DNA of 55,701 bases from Vibrio zhanjiangensis (GCF_030161235.1 NZ_BSPW01000096.1:1-55701), one strand, 5' to 3'; counted from the first letter of the stretch, positions 7,285-16,104 are shown. The notes: generated from the letters alone by a model not told the origin. Translations and numbers: made by a program.

Positions 7285-9560
7285 TGGAAGGGTTTCAGTC
7301 TGCATCGGAGAGCGCATCAACACCCGAAGTGATGACACTCAATGCCTTTATCAATAATTTTGGTGAAGGTCTGCTCGATAATATTGAGAAGGCTCACCCA
7401 CCTCGGTACACCAGTGACAACCCTCTTCGCCATGCTTATCTCTCGACGCTCAAGCGTGCGCCCTTTGCGGCGCAGGCAGAAGCCATACAAGCGATATGCA
7501 CCACGCTCCTTGATGACCACGCGCCTGCGGGGATCATCAATGGCGAAATGGGGACGGGGAAAACGCTCATGGGAATTGCGGCCACGGCGGTGGCGTATTC
7601 TGAGGGTCAGGCACAGCGCTTTTTAGTGTTGTCGCCTCCGCATCTGGTTTATAAATGGCGCCGTGAGATCTTAGATACCGTCCATGGGGCGAAAGTCTGG
7701 GTATTGAACGGACCAGATACCTTACTGTCTTTATTGAAGCTTCGGCAGGCTCAACCACACGACGGACCAGAATACGTTATTTTAGGGCGCGTGCGTATGC
7801 GGATGGGCTATCACTGGTCGCCTGCTTATCGAACTCGGTCAGTCAAAGTGGAGGTCGGTCATGATGGTATGGCAGCTCAGCACGTTTGGGTAAAACATTG
7901 TGTTTGTCCAGATTGCTATGCCACGGTGCTTAACGAAGATAAAGATCCGATTGCACCCAGTCATTTCCCTACAGACCGACAAGTCGTATGTGACCAATGC
8001 GGCGCAGCGCTTTGGACCTTGAGACGCCAACGTCAGAATCAAGGTTTAGGTGACACGGTAAAACGTGCACTGCAAACGCTGCCAACCATTGGGAAAATCA
8101 CCGCTGGACGTCTGCTCGATGATTTTGGTGAAACCACACTCGCCAAAGCACTCACGGATAATGTGTATGAGTTGGTGAACCTGCTCGATGAAGATGGAGA
8201 GTTTGTTTTTAATCAACGTCAATCTGAGCGGATAGAAAGAAAACTTGCCAAGACGCAGTTTGCGTTCGGGCAAGGCGACTTTCAAGCCAGCGAGTTCATT
8301 AAACGCTATTTCCCTAAAGGCTTTTTTGACTGGTTAGTTATCGATGAGGTGCATGAGTATAAGAACGCGGGCAGTGCACAGGGGCAAGCCATGCAAGTGC
8401 TGGCCAGCCGCACTCGTCAATGTCTGTTACTCACTGGCACCTTAATGGGTGGCTACGCTGAAGATCTCTTTTACTTACTTTGGCGAACCATGCCAGGCAT
8501 CATGATGAAAGACGGTTATCGTTATCATCGTGGCAAGCTGGGACGGGCTGCAATGCAGTTCTCTCAAGAGCACGGCATCATCAAAGAAGTCATGAAAGTC
8601 AGTGACGAAGGAAATCATAAAACGGCCAAAGGGCAGTCACTTCGTATCAGTCAAACCAGAGCACCTGGTTTTGGTCCATTGGGCGTTGCGAAGTATGTCT
8701 TGCCCTATACCGTGTTTGTTAAGCTATCGGACATGGGGGAGGGCGTATTACCAGGCTATAAGGAATACTTTGAGGAGGTGTTACTTACCCCTGATATGGC
8801 ATCCCATTATCAAGAAATGGAAACCGATCTCATGGCTCGTCTTCGACAAGCTTTAAGGGCAGGGGACCACACCTTACTTGGCGTTGTAATGAATGCATTG
8901 CTGGCGTGGCCAGACTGTGCCTTTCGCTGTGAAGAAGTCAAACACCCTCGGTCTCAAGAGGTGCTGGCTTTTATTCCCGCGCTGTTTGATGCCAACACAC
9001 CAACGCCCAAGGAGGAGCGTTTATTAGACATGGTGTTAGACAACAAACGCAAAGGCCGCAGGACCTTAGTGTATACCACATACACGGGTAAGCGAGATAC
9101 GGCTTCTCGACTCAGGGCATTGATGTTGGAGCAAAACATTCGTTGCTCTGTTCTCAGAGCGACAGTGAAAACAGAAGACAGAGAAGATTGGATATTGGAG
9201 CAAGTCGATAGGGGAATTGACGTCATCATTACCAACCCTGAGTTGGTTAAGACGGGATTAGACCTATTGGAGTTTCCATCGATCATTTTCATGCAAACGG
9301 GCTTTAATGTTTATACTTTGATGCAAGCGGCGAGACGCAGTTGGCGCATTGGTCAAAAGGAAGACGTCGATGTGACCTTTCTGGGTTATGCTGAAACCGC
9401 TCAAATGTCTTGTCTCAGTTTAATGGCCAAAAAAATTGCGGTCACTCAATCCACATCAGGTGAAATGCCAGACAATGGTCTGGATGATTTGAACAGCGAC
9501 GGTGACAGTGTTGAAGTCGCGCTGGCTAAATCGTTATTGAATCAAACACGTCCCTGTTGA
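7284..9560 (+). CDS. SNF2/DEAD-type helicase with zinc-ribbon insertion
   Basis: About 758 aa from the ATG overlapping the previous stop; a GTG 9 nt earlier is less likely. Walker A GEMGTGKT is near residue 90, followed by a cysteine cluster (CVCPDC and CDQCG, about residues 212-240) that could hold zinc. Walker B is DEVHEYKN and motif III LLTGT. The C-terminal helicase lobe has TLVYTTYTGK, TNPELVKTGLDL and QAARRSWRIGQ, the last typical of SNF2 proteins. It should be an ATP-driven DNA translocase. With DUF3275 and DUF6094 it forms a conserved conjugative-element block; its role there is not known. Confidence 0.8.
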   Translation: MEGFQSASESASTPEVMTLNAFINNFGEGLLDNIEKAHPPRYTSDNPLRHAYLSTLKRAPFAAQAEAIQAICTTLLDDHAPAGIINGEMGTGKTLMGIAATAVAYSEGQAQRFLVLSPPHLVYKWRREILDTVHGAKVWVLNGPDTLLSLLKLRQAQPHDGPEYVILGRVRMRMGYHWSPAYRTRSVKVEVGHDGMAAQHVWVKHCVCPDCYATVLNEDKDPIAPSHFPTDRQVVCDQCGAALWTLRRQRQNQGLGDTVKRALQTLPTIGKITAGRLLDDFGETTLAKALTDNVYELVNLLDEDGEFVFNQRQSERIERKLAKTQFAFGQGDFQASEFIKRYFPKGFFDWLVIDEVHEYKNAGSAQGQAMQVLASRTRQCLLLTGTLMGGYAEDLFYLLWRTMPGIMMKDGYRYHRGKLGRAAMQFSQEHGIIKEVMKVSDEGNHKTAKGQSLRISQTRAPGFGPLGVAKYVLPYTVFVKLSDMGEGVLPGYKEYFEEVLLTPDMASHYQEMETDLMARLRQALRAGDHTLLGVVMNALLAWPDCAFRCEEVKHPRSQEVLAFIPALFDANTPTPKEERLLDMVLDNKRKGRRTLVYTTYTGKRDTASRLRALMLEQNIRCSVLRATVKTEDREDWILEQVDRGIDVIITNPELVKTGLDLLEFPSIIFMQTGFNVYTLMQAARRSWRIGQKEDVDVTFLGYAETAQMSCLSLMAKKIAVTQSTSGEMPDNGLDDLNSDGDSVEVALAKSLLNQTRPC

Positions 9561-9591
9561 GGTGTTCTATTGCGTCAATCATTTCCCTTCT

Positions 9592-9622
9592 AAAGGTGCT
9601 GGCTTAGGTCGGCACTTTTTTT
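9592..9622 (+). terminator. Rho-independent terminator of helicase operon
   Basis: AAAGGTGC ... GCACTTTTTTT, a short stem with one bulge followed by seven T. From 9623 to 9831 there is no gene; it holds a GGGTTTTCCC/GGGAAAAGCCC hairpin (about 9689-9712) and the parS candidate. Confidence 0.6.
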
Positions 9623-9751
9623 GTTCATGATATAGCGAGATAAAAGGAAAGGAGCTGCGCCAAAGGAAAAGGACGGAAGGGAAGGGTTTTCCCCAAGGGA
9701 AAAGCCCTATCCAAAAAGGAGAAAGGATTGAAATCTCTCAAGAAATGCAGC

Positions 9752-9767
9752 TTTCACGCACGTGAAA
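9752..9767. promoter_or_regulatory. parS: Candidate parS centromere site
   Basis: Perfect inverted repeat TTTCACG-ca-CGTGAAA just downstream of parB. P1-type parS carries ATTTCAC/GTGAAAT heptamers and lies at this same place after parB. Only one clear palindrome is seen, so the assignment is by position and motif likeness. Confidence 0.4.
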
Positions 9768-9831
9768 CCATGTTAAATTAAATAAATAATTAATCATATT
9801 CAATCACTTAACTACAGCGAACATGTCGGCA

Positions 9832-10818
9832 CTAGTTCATCAATTCTTTAATAAACTCTTTTATTTTATTGCGTTTATCTTCTGAAACTTTACGAAGATT
9901 GATCACAGCAGAATCTTTACTTCTTATAGCAAAAGTAACACCTCCTCCCAGCTTTTCGATCTTAGGTAATTTTTTATCTTCTTTAGCAACGTCAATTTTT
10001 GAATTTTTAATTTTTTTTGCAGACGACAAAAGAATAGCGAGAACCATTTCTGTATGCTCTTCGGGTGTGTTAGATTTGCTTAATGCATTAGATAATTCAT
10101 CCTGTATTTGTTCTATGAAGCTTTTAGGGGATAATTCATTACTTCTCAAAGTATTACCGATCTCCACAAGAACCTTTGTGTCCTTCTGCGAAGAAACCAA
10201 GCTTAAATCTATAAAAACATCGATAATTTCTTCAGGTAACTTAGCAGCATTAAGACATAATGATACGTATCCAGTAGAAACTCCCTCTTTTTCAGCTAAG
10301 CACTTAGCGCTAGGATATATATTTCTATCAAGTTTGGACTGATAATATTTTCCCCACTCAATATACGATAGCTTTCTTTTTTGTTCCGAAATTCGAACAA
10401 TCTCTTCAGCATCTTTTAAAGAAATTTTACAGTCCGCGACTTCCACAGAGAATGAACAATCTCTGAGAATAGCGGCCTTTCTGCGTCTAGAACCATCTAC
10501 AACTTTAACAATACCATTTTCCATGTAACCAATTGCAGGATAAAGCTGACCTACTTCAATACTAGACAATATATCTTTTAAGCTTTCATCATTTAGTAAA
10601 TCTTGATTCCTTATGTTTGATGCATCAACATCTGTACAATCCTCTATACTAGACTTTCCAGTGAATGTATAAAGTCGTAACTCAACTGCTTTTCCAGACG
10701 CTAGGCTTAATGTTCTGGTTATTTTATTGTCTGAAACAGCATCTTCCGAACTGTAAGAACCAGCCTCAATGGCTTTTTTTCTCTTCTCTAATCTCAATGC
10801 AAGTGCGCTTTTACTCAT
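9832..10818 (-). CDS. parB: ParB/SopB-type partition protein
   Basis: 328 aa. The N-terminal arm carries SKSALALRLEKRKKA, typical of P1/F-type ParB. The CTP-binding ParB domain spans about residues 60-140 (YPAIGYMENG, then VVDGSRRRKAA in place of the GERR box). A helix-turn-helix follows (YPSAKCLAEKEGVSTGYVSL, about 165-190), with a C-terminal dimerisation region. It should bind parS and cooperate with ParA in segregation of the plasmid. It lies 11 nt after parA with its own ribosome site (AGGAAC), so parAB is one operon. Confidence 0.85.
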   Translation of the reverse strand: MSKSALALRLEKRKKAIEAGSYSSEDAVSDNKITRTLSLASGKAVELRLYTFTGKSSIEDCTDVDASNIRNQDLLNDESLKDILSSIEVGQLYPAIGYMENGIVKVVDGSRRRKAAILRDCSFSVEVADCKISLKDAEEIVRISEQKRKLSYIEWGKYYQSKLDRNIYPSAKCLAEKEGVSTGYVSLCLNAAKLPEEIIDVFIDLSLVSSQKDTKVLVEIGNTLRSNELSPKSFIEQIQDELSNALSKSNTPEEHTEMVLAILLSSAKKIKNSKIDVAKEDKKLPKIEKLGGGVTFAIRSKDSAVINLRKVSEDKRNKIKEFIKELMN

Positions 10819-10829
10819 GATTGTTCCTA

Positions 10830-12041
10830 TCAGTTAAGTTTGTGATAATGCATTAACATTTCAATAAGTTCCTGAGCCCAATTAGTAGCTGTAGTTAGAG
10901 CTCTACTATAAGCATCTTTGCTACCTGTATAGTCTTTTTTCAAAACTGAAAAAATAGTAGAAGAACTATCAGTACAACGCTCATAAGCTTCCTCTGCTGG
11001 GAGAGAGTGCTTCATAACAAATTGATGGCCAAATATTTCATACATTTCAGTTACAGCACTCTCATAGATGTCAATATCATGCTGTTGTTTATGACTCGTA
11101 TCTTTAGATGTATACGCACCTATAAACTTGAGGTTATCCAATGACATGCCATCAGCTACCATACTTGATAGAACTTCTGGTAGTCTTTCTATAAAACGAA
11201 TCGTAGAATCCCAATTATAGAAGGTTGGAGGAATAGGAATAACAATACCATTAGCAGCAGCTAAGCAATTCTTCATTACCTTATCCATGTGAGGACCCGC
11301 ATCAAGTAATATAAAATCATAACTTTTAGAAAGAGGTTTAATAACTCTTTCTTTTAAAAGGTTAAAATACTTATCATCACTACAAATCTCATGGGAATCT
11401 AAATCGTCAGCAAGAAAACCATCAGCTGTACCACAAGGTAAAACGTCTACACCTGTTGTAGAAGTCCTTTTTATACCATGCTTGATAAGCTCTTCTTTAG
11501 TTATACCTATAGTGGCCATTGCCAATATAGAAGTAAGATCAGAATCAGATATCTCAAAACCAGGAAGAAGTTGTTGAGTACTAGTTCCTTGAGGATCTAG
11601 ATCTATTACAAGTACCCTATTTTGAAGTAAAACATAACGGTCTAGCAGTTTTAACGCGTCTGCGAGCATGTTTGTTCCTAAAGACTTACCCACACCTCCT
11701 TTTAGGTTTTGAAGGATACAAACAAAAGCATCAAGGTTATTGTCTCTATATTTTTCTACTCCAAGGTAATCCGCAACTTCATAACAATGATCAATACTGA
11801 GCTTATACTGGTTCGTAGAAGTTTTAGGGAAACTAGATCCTGACTCAGTCATATTAATCATCACATCCTTTAACGTATTCATTGCTATAGGTTTATTAGT
11901 AAACCTAAGCAATCTATGGAGTTCCCTTTGGGAATATGTCCTACTAGTAACTTCTTGTTTGACTTCCTGTTGAATCTGAGAACGAACGATTCTTGATCTC
12001 TTTGCTTTTTTACCTAACTCTTCTACTTGATTTAGTAACAT
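10830..12041 (-). CDS. parA: ParA-type partition ATPase (type Ia)
   Basis: 403 aa from the ATG at 12041, chosen because AGGAG precedes it by 7 nt; the frame stays open 29 codons further upstream. The N-terminal part (about 1-110) carries a helix-turn-helix region (SQRELHRLLRF), as in P1 ParA and SopA, which repress their own operon. The deviant Walker A KGGVGKS lies near residue 115, the A' motif DLDPQGTSTQQ near 160 and Walker B FILLDAGPH. It drives plasmid partition with ParB. The long upstream region with a strong terminator separates it from the divergent rep genes. Confidence 0.9.
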   Translation of the reverse strand: MLLNQVEELGKKAKRSRIVRSQIQQEVKQEVTSRTYSQRELHRLLRFTNKPIAMNTLKDVMINMTESGSSFPKTSTNQYKLSIDHCYEVADYLGVEKYRDNNLDAFVCILQNLKGGVGKSLGTNMLADALKLLDRYVLLQNRVLVIDLDPQGTSTQQLLPGFEISDSDLTSILAMATIGITKEELIKHGIKRTSTTGVDVLPCGTADGFLADDLDSHEICSDDKYFNLLKERVIKPLSKSYDFILLDAGPHMDKVMKNCLAAANGIVIPIPPTFYNWDSTIRFIERLPEVLSSMVADGMSLDNLKFIGAYTSKDTSHKQQHDIDIYESAVTEMYEIFGHQFVMKHSLPAEEAYERCTDSSSTIFSVLKKDYTGSKDAYSRALTTATNWAQELIEMLMHYHKLN

Positions 12042-12198
12042 TATCAATCTCCTATTTATATTCTCATTCTGACTCAAAAAAATGAGTTTGCAACATATTT
12101 TTGATATAATAATTCTGAAACGCAGCATGGCGAAAATATCATCTTAGATATTTTTGTTATGCTGGGTTGCCACAAATCTCCTGTGAGATGCAGTGGAG

Positions 12199-12232
12199 AG
12201 AAACTAAAGATCCTAATGGATCTTTAGTTTCT
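12199..12232. terminator. Strong bidirectional hairpin between parA and origin
   Basis: 15-bp perfect stem AGAAACTAAAGATCC / GGATCTTTAGTTTCT with a 4-nt loop, followed by T-rich sequence. It probably insulates the origin from the parA promoter region. Confidence 0.7.
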
Positions 12233-12257
12233 TTATTTCTTAACGAACATGCCAATT

Positions 12258-12532
12258 TATCGTAATCTGCGTGTTTATTATGGTAATCTGCGTTATCTTT
12301 ATAGTAATCAGAGTGACACATATCGTACTTATCGTGACACATATCGTATTTTAAGTGAGGTTATTATAGTATTCTGAGTTTTTACTATAGTAATTTGCGT
12401 GTTCTATGCGATAATAACTAATAATAAATAGTAATCTGCGTGGTTTTGAGTATACTGTATATATCGTAATCTGCGTGAGTCAGGGTCTTGAAACGTTTTC
12501 AAAGGGGCACTGGAACTATAGTATTCTACGTG
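12258..12532 (+). repeat. Origin iterons, ten copies of a 16-mer
   Basis: Consensus TATMGTAATCTGCGTG. Starts: 12258, 12279, 12300, 12321 (degenerate), 12342 (degenerate), 12365, 12386, 12427, 12462 and 12517. The first seven are spaced 21 bp apart (one step is 23), two helical turns, so the initiator would sit on one face of the DNA. The array ends just before rep and very likely is the replication origin and the target for rep autoregulation. The AT-rich stretch around 12403-12435 could be the melting region. No clear DnaA box was found. Confidence 0.85.
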
Positions 12533-12554
12533 TTTTTATGTTGGGAGCCATAGA

Positions 12555-13589
12555 ATGGGTAAAGATTTGGGTAGTATTGTTGTTCATGAAGAGTCGGAGC
12601 GAAAAAATGCCTTCATTTCTTCACTCTTATATTCTAGAGCAACGGTATTCCATCCTTCGTTGACACTGACAAGCTATATGAAGAAGAGATTGATTGAAGT
12701 TGCTGAAAAAGGAGGTACTACATTTGATACTCCTTTAGGTACATCAATCATTTCAAGTTATGGTAATAGCTATCGAGTTGATCTCTACGTCGATTACCTC
12801 TTGCAAGGTCACAGAGATTTATTGGACACTTTGTTGGCGTACGCAACAAAGATAACCCTTGATAAAAAATCTCGAGAAGAGGGTTTACCTTTTACATGGT
12901 CATCAGTTCTCAAAACCATACCAGGTTTGGAGGTTGTATCAGAAAACCATCCTTACAATATTATCGACGATCAATCTTCCATCGTTCTTTCTATGAGCAT
13001 GTATGAGTTAGCTATAAGAATGGGGTTAACTCCGCATAGAACTAACTATAAAAAAATAGAAGACCGTATAGCAAAACTATTTGCTGTTTTTTTAACAGTT
13101 AGCCAAATAGACGATGATGGAAGCGTAATGGACCGAAAACCTCTTAGATTTATAAAAGACTTTCGAGTTTGTTATGATCCTTCAAAAAATAGAAATGGAA
13201 AAAACAATGGAAATGCTGTAGCTAACCATGTCTTTGTCATTTTAGAAAGGTCATTACTTAAGTCTATAAAAGATCACGGATTTTTCTTGAGAGAAGAACA
13301 ATTTTTAATGGCGAATTATAGTCAACCGTCTATCCGAAGCTTTTTAAAATATCTGAAAACTCATAAAAAACAGTTTGCTTCTGGAAAAAAACTAGATTGG
13401 ATGATGGAGCAATATATACAGTCAATGGCTAGTCCGGTTGGCGTGAATTTTAGAACTTCTCTAAAGAAGTTAATATTAGAGCCAAATATGATGAAACAAA
13501 TAGAGAATGATTTCTATATTCAAATTAGGAACAAAGATGATGGTCAATTGTATATATATTACATTGGCACTATCGAGGATGATAAATAA
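12555..13589 (+). CDS. rep: Plasmid replication initiator (Rep)
   Basis: 344 aa, preceded by a ribosome site (GGGAG) and directly by the iteron array, the usual place for an iteron-binding initiator. It is basic and helix-rich, with a plausible winged-helix part (SMSMYELAIRMGLTPHRTNYK near residue 150, then NHVFVILERSLLKSI). I cannot name its Rep family from memory; a link to RSF1010 RepC/TrfA-type initiators is inferred from the RepA-like helicase that follows with a 1-nt overlap. It should bind the iterons and load the helicase. Confidence 0.7.
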   Translation: MGKDLGSIVVHEESERKNAFISSLLYSRATVFHPSLTLTSYMKKRLIEVAEKGGTTFDTPLGTSIISSYGNSYRVDLYVDYLLQGHRDLLDTLLAYATKITLDKKSREEGLPFTWSSVLKTIPGLEVVSENHPYNIIDDQSSIVLSMSMYELAIRMGLTPHRTNYKKIEDRIAKLFAVFLTVSQIDDDGSVMDRKPLRFIKDFRVCYDPSKNRNGKNNGNAVANHVFVILERSLLKSIKDHGFFLREEQFLMANYSQPSIRSFLKYLKTHKKQFASGKKLDWMMEQYIQSMASPVGVNFRTSLKKLILEPNMMKQIENDFYIQIRNKDDGQLYIYYIGTIEDDK

Positions 13590-14542
13590 TGATTGTTACC
13601 AGCAAGATTTCTCAATTGATTAACAATCATCAAAGTGGTGCTAACAGGCCCAGCTATACACTTAAAGGTTTGCTATCTGGGCATTTAGGTATGCTTATCG
13701 CAGCTCCTGGAATAGGCAAATCACACCTTGCAATTAGTATTGGTATGGAACACTCAAGCTCATATAACTTTTTAGATATATCAGCCAGAACTGAGCCTAA
13801 AAGGACTTTAATAGTATCAACAGAAGACGATTACTCGATTCTAGGAGAACGACTAATAGATAAATATGCTGAGCTTGATGACGCTACAAAGCTTGAGATT
13901 AATGAAAATTTAGACTTTTTAGCTGAAATTGAACCTCTCGTAATACCAGCTTCTAGTTCGCCATCCGAGCTGATGAATCATCATCAATACCTATCAGAAC
14001 TAATCGTTGTGATGAAGGACTATGATCTTGTTATCATTGATACTGTGACAGAAGCTATTGGCGTGTGTGATGAAGTGAAAGATGATCGTCTGATAAAAAA
14101 CACGTTTAAACAACTAGCTAAAGAATCAGGAGCTTCTATTTTGTTAGTTCATCATGTTAACAAAGATGAAATAAGAGGTAAGCAGGCTATAAATATGGCG
14201 TCTGGAGCTGGTTTAACGACAGTCATAAGGTTAGCTAAACTTATATTATCATTGTCTCATAACGGAAAAAATCTGGTATTGAATTTTGTCAAAGCTAATC
14301 ACCTTAACAAAGAAGAGAGAACACCGATATTATTATCAGATATTAATAGCGGTAGTATTATTAGAGGGTTAGACATGAATAATCAGTTCGTTAACTCGCC
14401 AGTAAAAATTAGCGTAGATGAGTCCGCTAGCAAGGGACTTCAAAGAAAAGGGATTAATAAAATTTTTCAAGAACCACCCAAAATAGAAGTTCCTTCAGTT
14501 ATTGAAGAGGGTGATAATGAAGACTTGTCTGATGTTTTATAG
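13589..14542 (+). CDS. repA: RSF1010 RepA-like hexameric replicative helicase (AAA_25)
   Basis: 317 aa, RecA fold. Walker A APGIGKSHLA is near residue 37, Walker B LVIIDTVTEA near 150, and the LLVHHVNKD sensor motif near 185 with GAGLTTVIRLAKLIL after it, the usual order of RepA/DnaB-like AAA_25 helicases. The TAATG overlap with rep implies coupled translation. A dedicated helicase would make replication less dependent on host DnaB. The C-terminal 60 residues are disordered and acidic. A RepB-like primase was not found in the window. Confidence 0.8.
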   Translation: MIVTSKISQLINNHQSGANRPSYTLKGLLSGHLGMLIAAPGIGKSHLAISIGMEHSSSYNFLDISARTEPKRTLIVSTEDDYSILGERLIDKYAELDDATKLEINENLDFLAEIEPLVIPASSSPSELMNHHQYLSELIVVMKDYDLVIIDTVTEAIGVCDEVKDDRLIKNTFKQLAKESGASILLVHHVNKDEIRGKQAINMASGAGLTTVIRLAKLILSLSHNGKNLVLNFVKANHLNKEERTPILLSDINSGSIIRGLDMNNQFVNSPVKISVDESASKGLQRKGINKIFQEPPKIEVPSVIEEGDNEDLSDVL

Positions 14543-14550
14543 AGATATGA

Positions 14551-14856
14551 TCATTCTAATAAATCTTCAATACGTTTAATAAGATCGAGTTGATTATAAT
14601 CTAAATCTGCAATTTTTTTAATAATGTTAATTTTTTTTAATGGCATTTCTGAAGATATTTCATCAGAGTAAAAATCCCGTTCACTAACCCCTAAAATACT
14701 ACAAAGTTTCACTAAATTTTCTCGTGTAATTTGTCCAGTTTTTTTCCACCTTCCTACACTTACGCGAGAAACACCTATCTTTCTGGCGATTTCTGAATCA
14801 CTTTGGCCACTACCATCTATGTGAAGTCGTATCTTGTCCCGCAAATTGAGCAGCAT
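14551..14856 (-). CDS. XRE-family transcriptional repressor
   Basis: 101 aa. A helix-turn-helix of the Cro/C1 type fills residues 5-60 (DSEIARKIGVSRVSVGRWKK, then ENLVKLCSILGVSERDFY). It converges on the end of repA and diverges from the sigma-like gene at 15133. The palindrome at 14927-14945, 70 nt upstream of its start, is the natural operator candidate. It may control its own gene and the divergent one. Confidence 0.8.
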   Translation of the reverse strand: MLLNLRDKIRLHIDGSGQSDSEIARKIGVSRVSVGRWKKTGQITRENLVKLCSILGVSERDFYSDEISSEMPLKKINIIKKIADLDYNQLDLIKRIEDLLE

Positions 14857-14926
14857 TTTCTTTTAACCAGTAATTATCTACATATCAAGCATAACCAAAA
14901 ATTTATTCAGGCGAAATTGAACTTTT

Positions 14927-14945
14927 AAGGTAACGGTGTTACCTT
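14927..14945. promoter_or_regulatory. Operator-like palindrome
   Basis: AAGGTAAC-ggt-GTTACCTT, perfect 8-bp arms. A partial half site (GGGTTACAAGG) follows at 14948-14958. It lies between the divergent XRE gene and the sigma-like gene. Confidence 0.5.
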
Positions 14946-14989
14946 TTGGGTTACAAGGTTGCTCTTTAAAAACTTACTCAATCCACATT

Positions 14990-15030
14990 GCTTGAACTTC
15001 GCCATACTTTTGCTCTGATGAAGTTCAAGC
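14990..15030. repeat. 11-bp inverted repeat before the sigma-like gene
   Basis: GCTTGAACTTC (14990-15000) and GAAGTTCAAGC (15020-15030), perfect arms with a 19-nt loop. No T-run follows, so it is a DNA-binding site or an RNA switch rather than a simple terminator. Confidence 0.5.
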
Positions 15031-15132
15031 ACAAACACTCCGTCTAACACGAGTGCGACGGTCTATAATGATAGACATAACAACGTAGACAATTGACAGT
15101 TGGCGTATTTCTTATGTGATTTAGGGTTAAAG

Positions 15133-15393
15133 ATGCCAGATAAACGCATAGTAGAGCACGCTCAGTTGATTGCAACGATCACTTTTCCGGAGTTACCTCC
15201 AAAACAAGCGGTTGCTTTGCTATTGAGTCTCTTCTATTCCCGAGAAGAGTTGTGTGAGCTCATGGATATTCAATCATCCACATTGCGAACACATTTATCC
15301 CGTGGGATGAAAACGATTCGTCAAATTAGGGGGAATTCTGGTGTTGATGAGCTGAAATTGGTGGTCTTCGAACGTCTTTCTCAAATGGTGTAA
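15133..15393 (+). CDS. Small sigma-70 region-4-like regulator
   Basis: 86 aa from the ATG at 15133 (AGGG 6 nt upstream); an earlier ATG at 15100 lacks a ribosome site. The core (LPPKQAVALLLSLFYSREEL, then LMDIQSSTLRTHLSRGMKTI) is the four-helix region-4 pattern of sigma factors and related LuxR-type readers. There is no region 2, so it cannot act as a sigma factor alone; an activator or repressor of plasmid genes is more likely. It is followed by the nested hairpin at 15443-15507. Confidence 0.6.
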   Translation: MPDKRIVEHAQLIATITFPELPPKQAVALLLSLFYSREELCELMDIQSSTLRTHLSRGMKTIRQIRGNSGVDELKLVVFERLSQMV

Positions 15394-15442
15394 ATTTGCT
15401 CAACGTATGCCATTCTGTAAACCAATTTTATGATATTACATT

Positions 15443-15507
15443 TAAAAATGAGAGGTCGTGCAATTCTTGTAGACGCCCCATAAGAGGCGTCTACACGCTC
15501 ATTTTTA
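15443..15507. other. Nested inverted repeats (long imperfect hairpin)
   Basis: The outer arms are perfect 10-mers, TAAAAATGAG (15443-15452) and CTCATTTTTA (15498-15507); the inner arms are perfect 9-mers, GTAGACGCC (15469-15477) and GGCGTCTAC (15486-15494), with CGT/ACG between them. It could end transcription in both directions (the arms end in T- or A-runs) or be a DNA cruciform signal. Confidence 0.6.
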
Positions 15508-16008
15508 TGTAATTGACTATTCGCGTAAAATAGATCCCCTAAAAAGATAAAAAATTATTATTCATTACTGGGAAACATACCTGTTTCACCGGTGAGAAAA
15601 CGAAACGTCATTGGCTCTTTAATAATCAACCTAACTCAACGAAGGAATCTTTTTTCTTTAGTACAACGTTTTGAGACAATAATCCTGTCCCTAGATGTAC
15701 GCCTAAGATCTAAGAACTGGGTCAACCTGTTGCCAATTGGTTGCGGTTTGGGTCAATTGACTTCGCCTACACTCGTGTAGGAACACTCTTTTCTGTTTCC
15801 TTTGTTTCTTTCATTTGGTGGGTTCGACTCATTATATTGAACTGAACAAGAAGCAGAATTTATCAAATAACATTTTCCATTCTAGAAAGTAATTGAATAC
15901 TGTGCGCTGTGCCGCTTCACGAGCTTTAGTGAGCGGTTTATAGAGTTTTTGCTTGCATTTTTTTCAGTGATACCTAGACTGTGAACAATATTCACTTGTG
16001 TGGATAAA
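15508..16008. other. Gene-free stretch upstream of the relaxase operon
   Basis: No supported gene; a 62-codon frame at 15592-15780 has no ribosome site and no recognisable product. It contains the hairpin CCTACAC-tc-GTGTAGG at 15766-15781 and a CACCGGTG palindrome near 15587. Its position next to traI makes it one place where oriT could lie. A possible -10-like TGATACCT is at 15968-15975. Confidence 0.35.
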
Positions 16009-16104
16009 AAGCACACGGCTCAGCCTTAAATGCCCCTAGGAAGCGTGTCGCGGTCTGATTCAATCAGATTGAAGGGATCATCACGAAAAACCTCGATGTT
16101 TTTC
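16009..16104 (+). ncRNA. Repeated structured leader, copy 3 (core 16009-16074)
   Basis: Same 66-nt core as at 4282 and 45868. The last hairpin here is TCTGAT-tca-ATCAGA; in the other copies it is TCTGAC...GTCAGA, a paired C-to-T and G-to-A change that preserves the stem. The only other differences from copy 1 lie in predicted loops. A further hairpin, GAAAAAC-ctcgat-GTTTTTC (16085-16104), occupies the place of CCTTCT/AGAAGG in the other copies. It heads the relaxase operon. Confidence 0.6.

Noticed and set aside
9869..10342. 157-codon plus-strand frame
   Set aside because: Shadow of parB, which has clear domain features on the other strand.
12157..12342. 61-codon minus-strand frame in the iteron region
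   Set aside because: Its translation is made of the iterons themselves (repeated Asp/Tyr/His units) and it has no ribosome site.
12258..12532. CRISPR-like array of short repeats
   Set aside because: Repeats are 16 bp with only about 5-bp gaps and lie directly before rep; they are iterons. No cas genes are present.
15592..15780. 62-codon frame upstream of leader copy 3
   Set aside because: No ribosome site, no family features, and it includes the CCTACAC/GTGTAGG hairpin.
16030..16095. Upstream start of the 16.1-kb frame within leader copy 3
   Set aside because: The codons lie inside the 66-nt element that is conserved as RNA-like structure in all three copies, not as protein.
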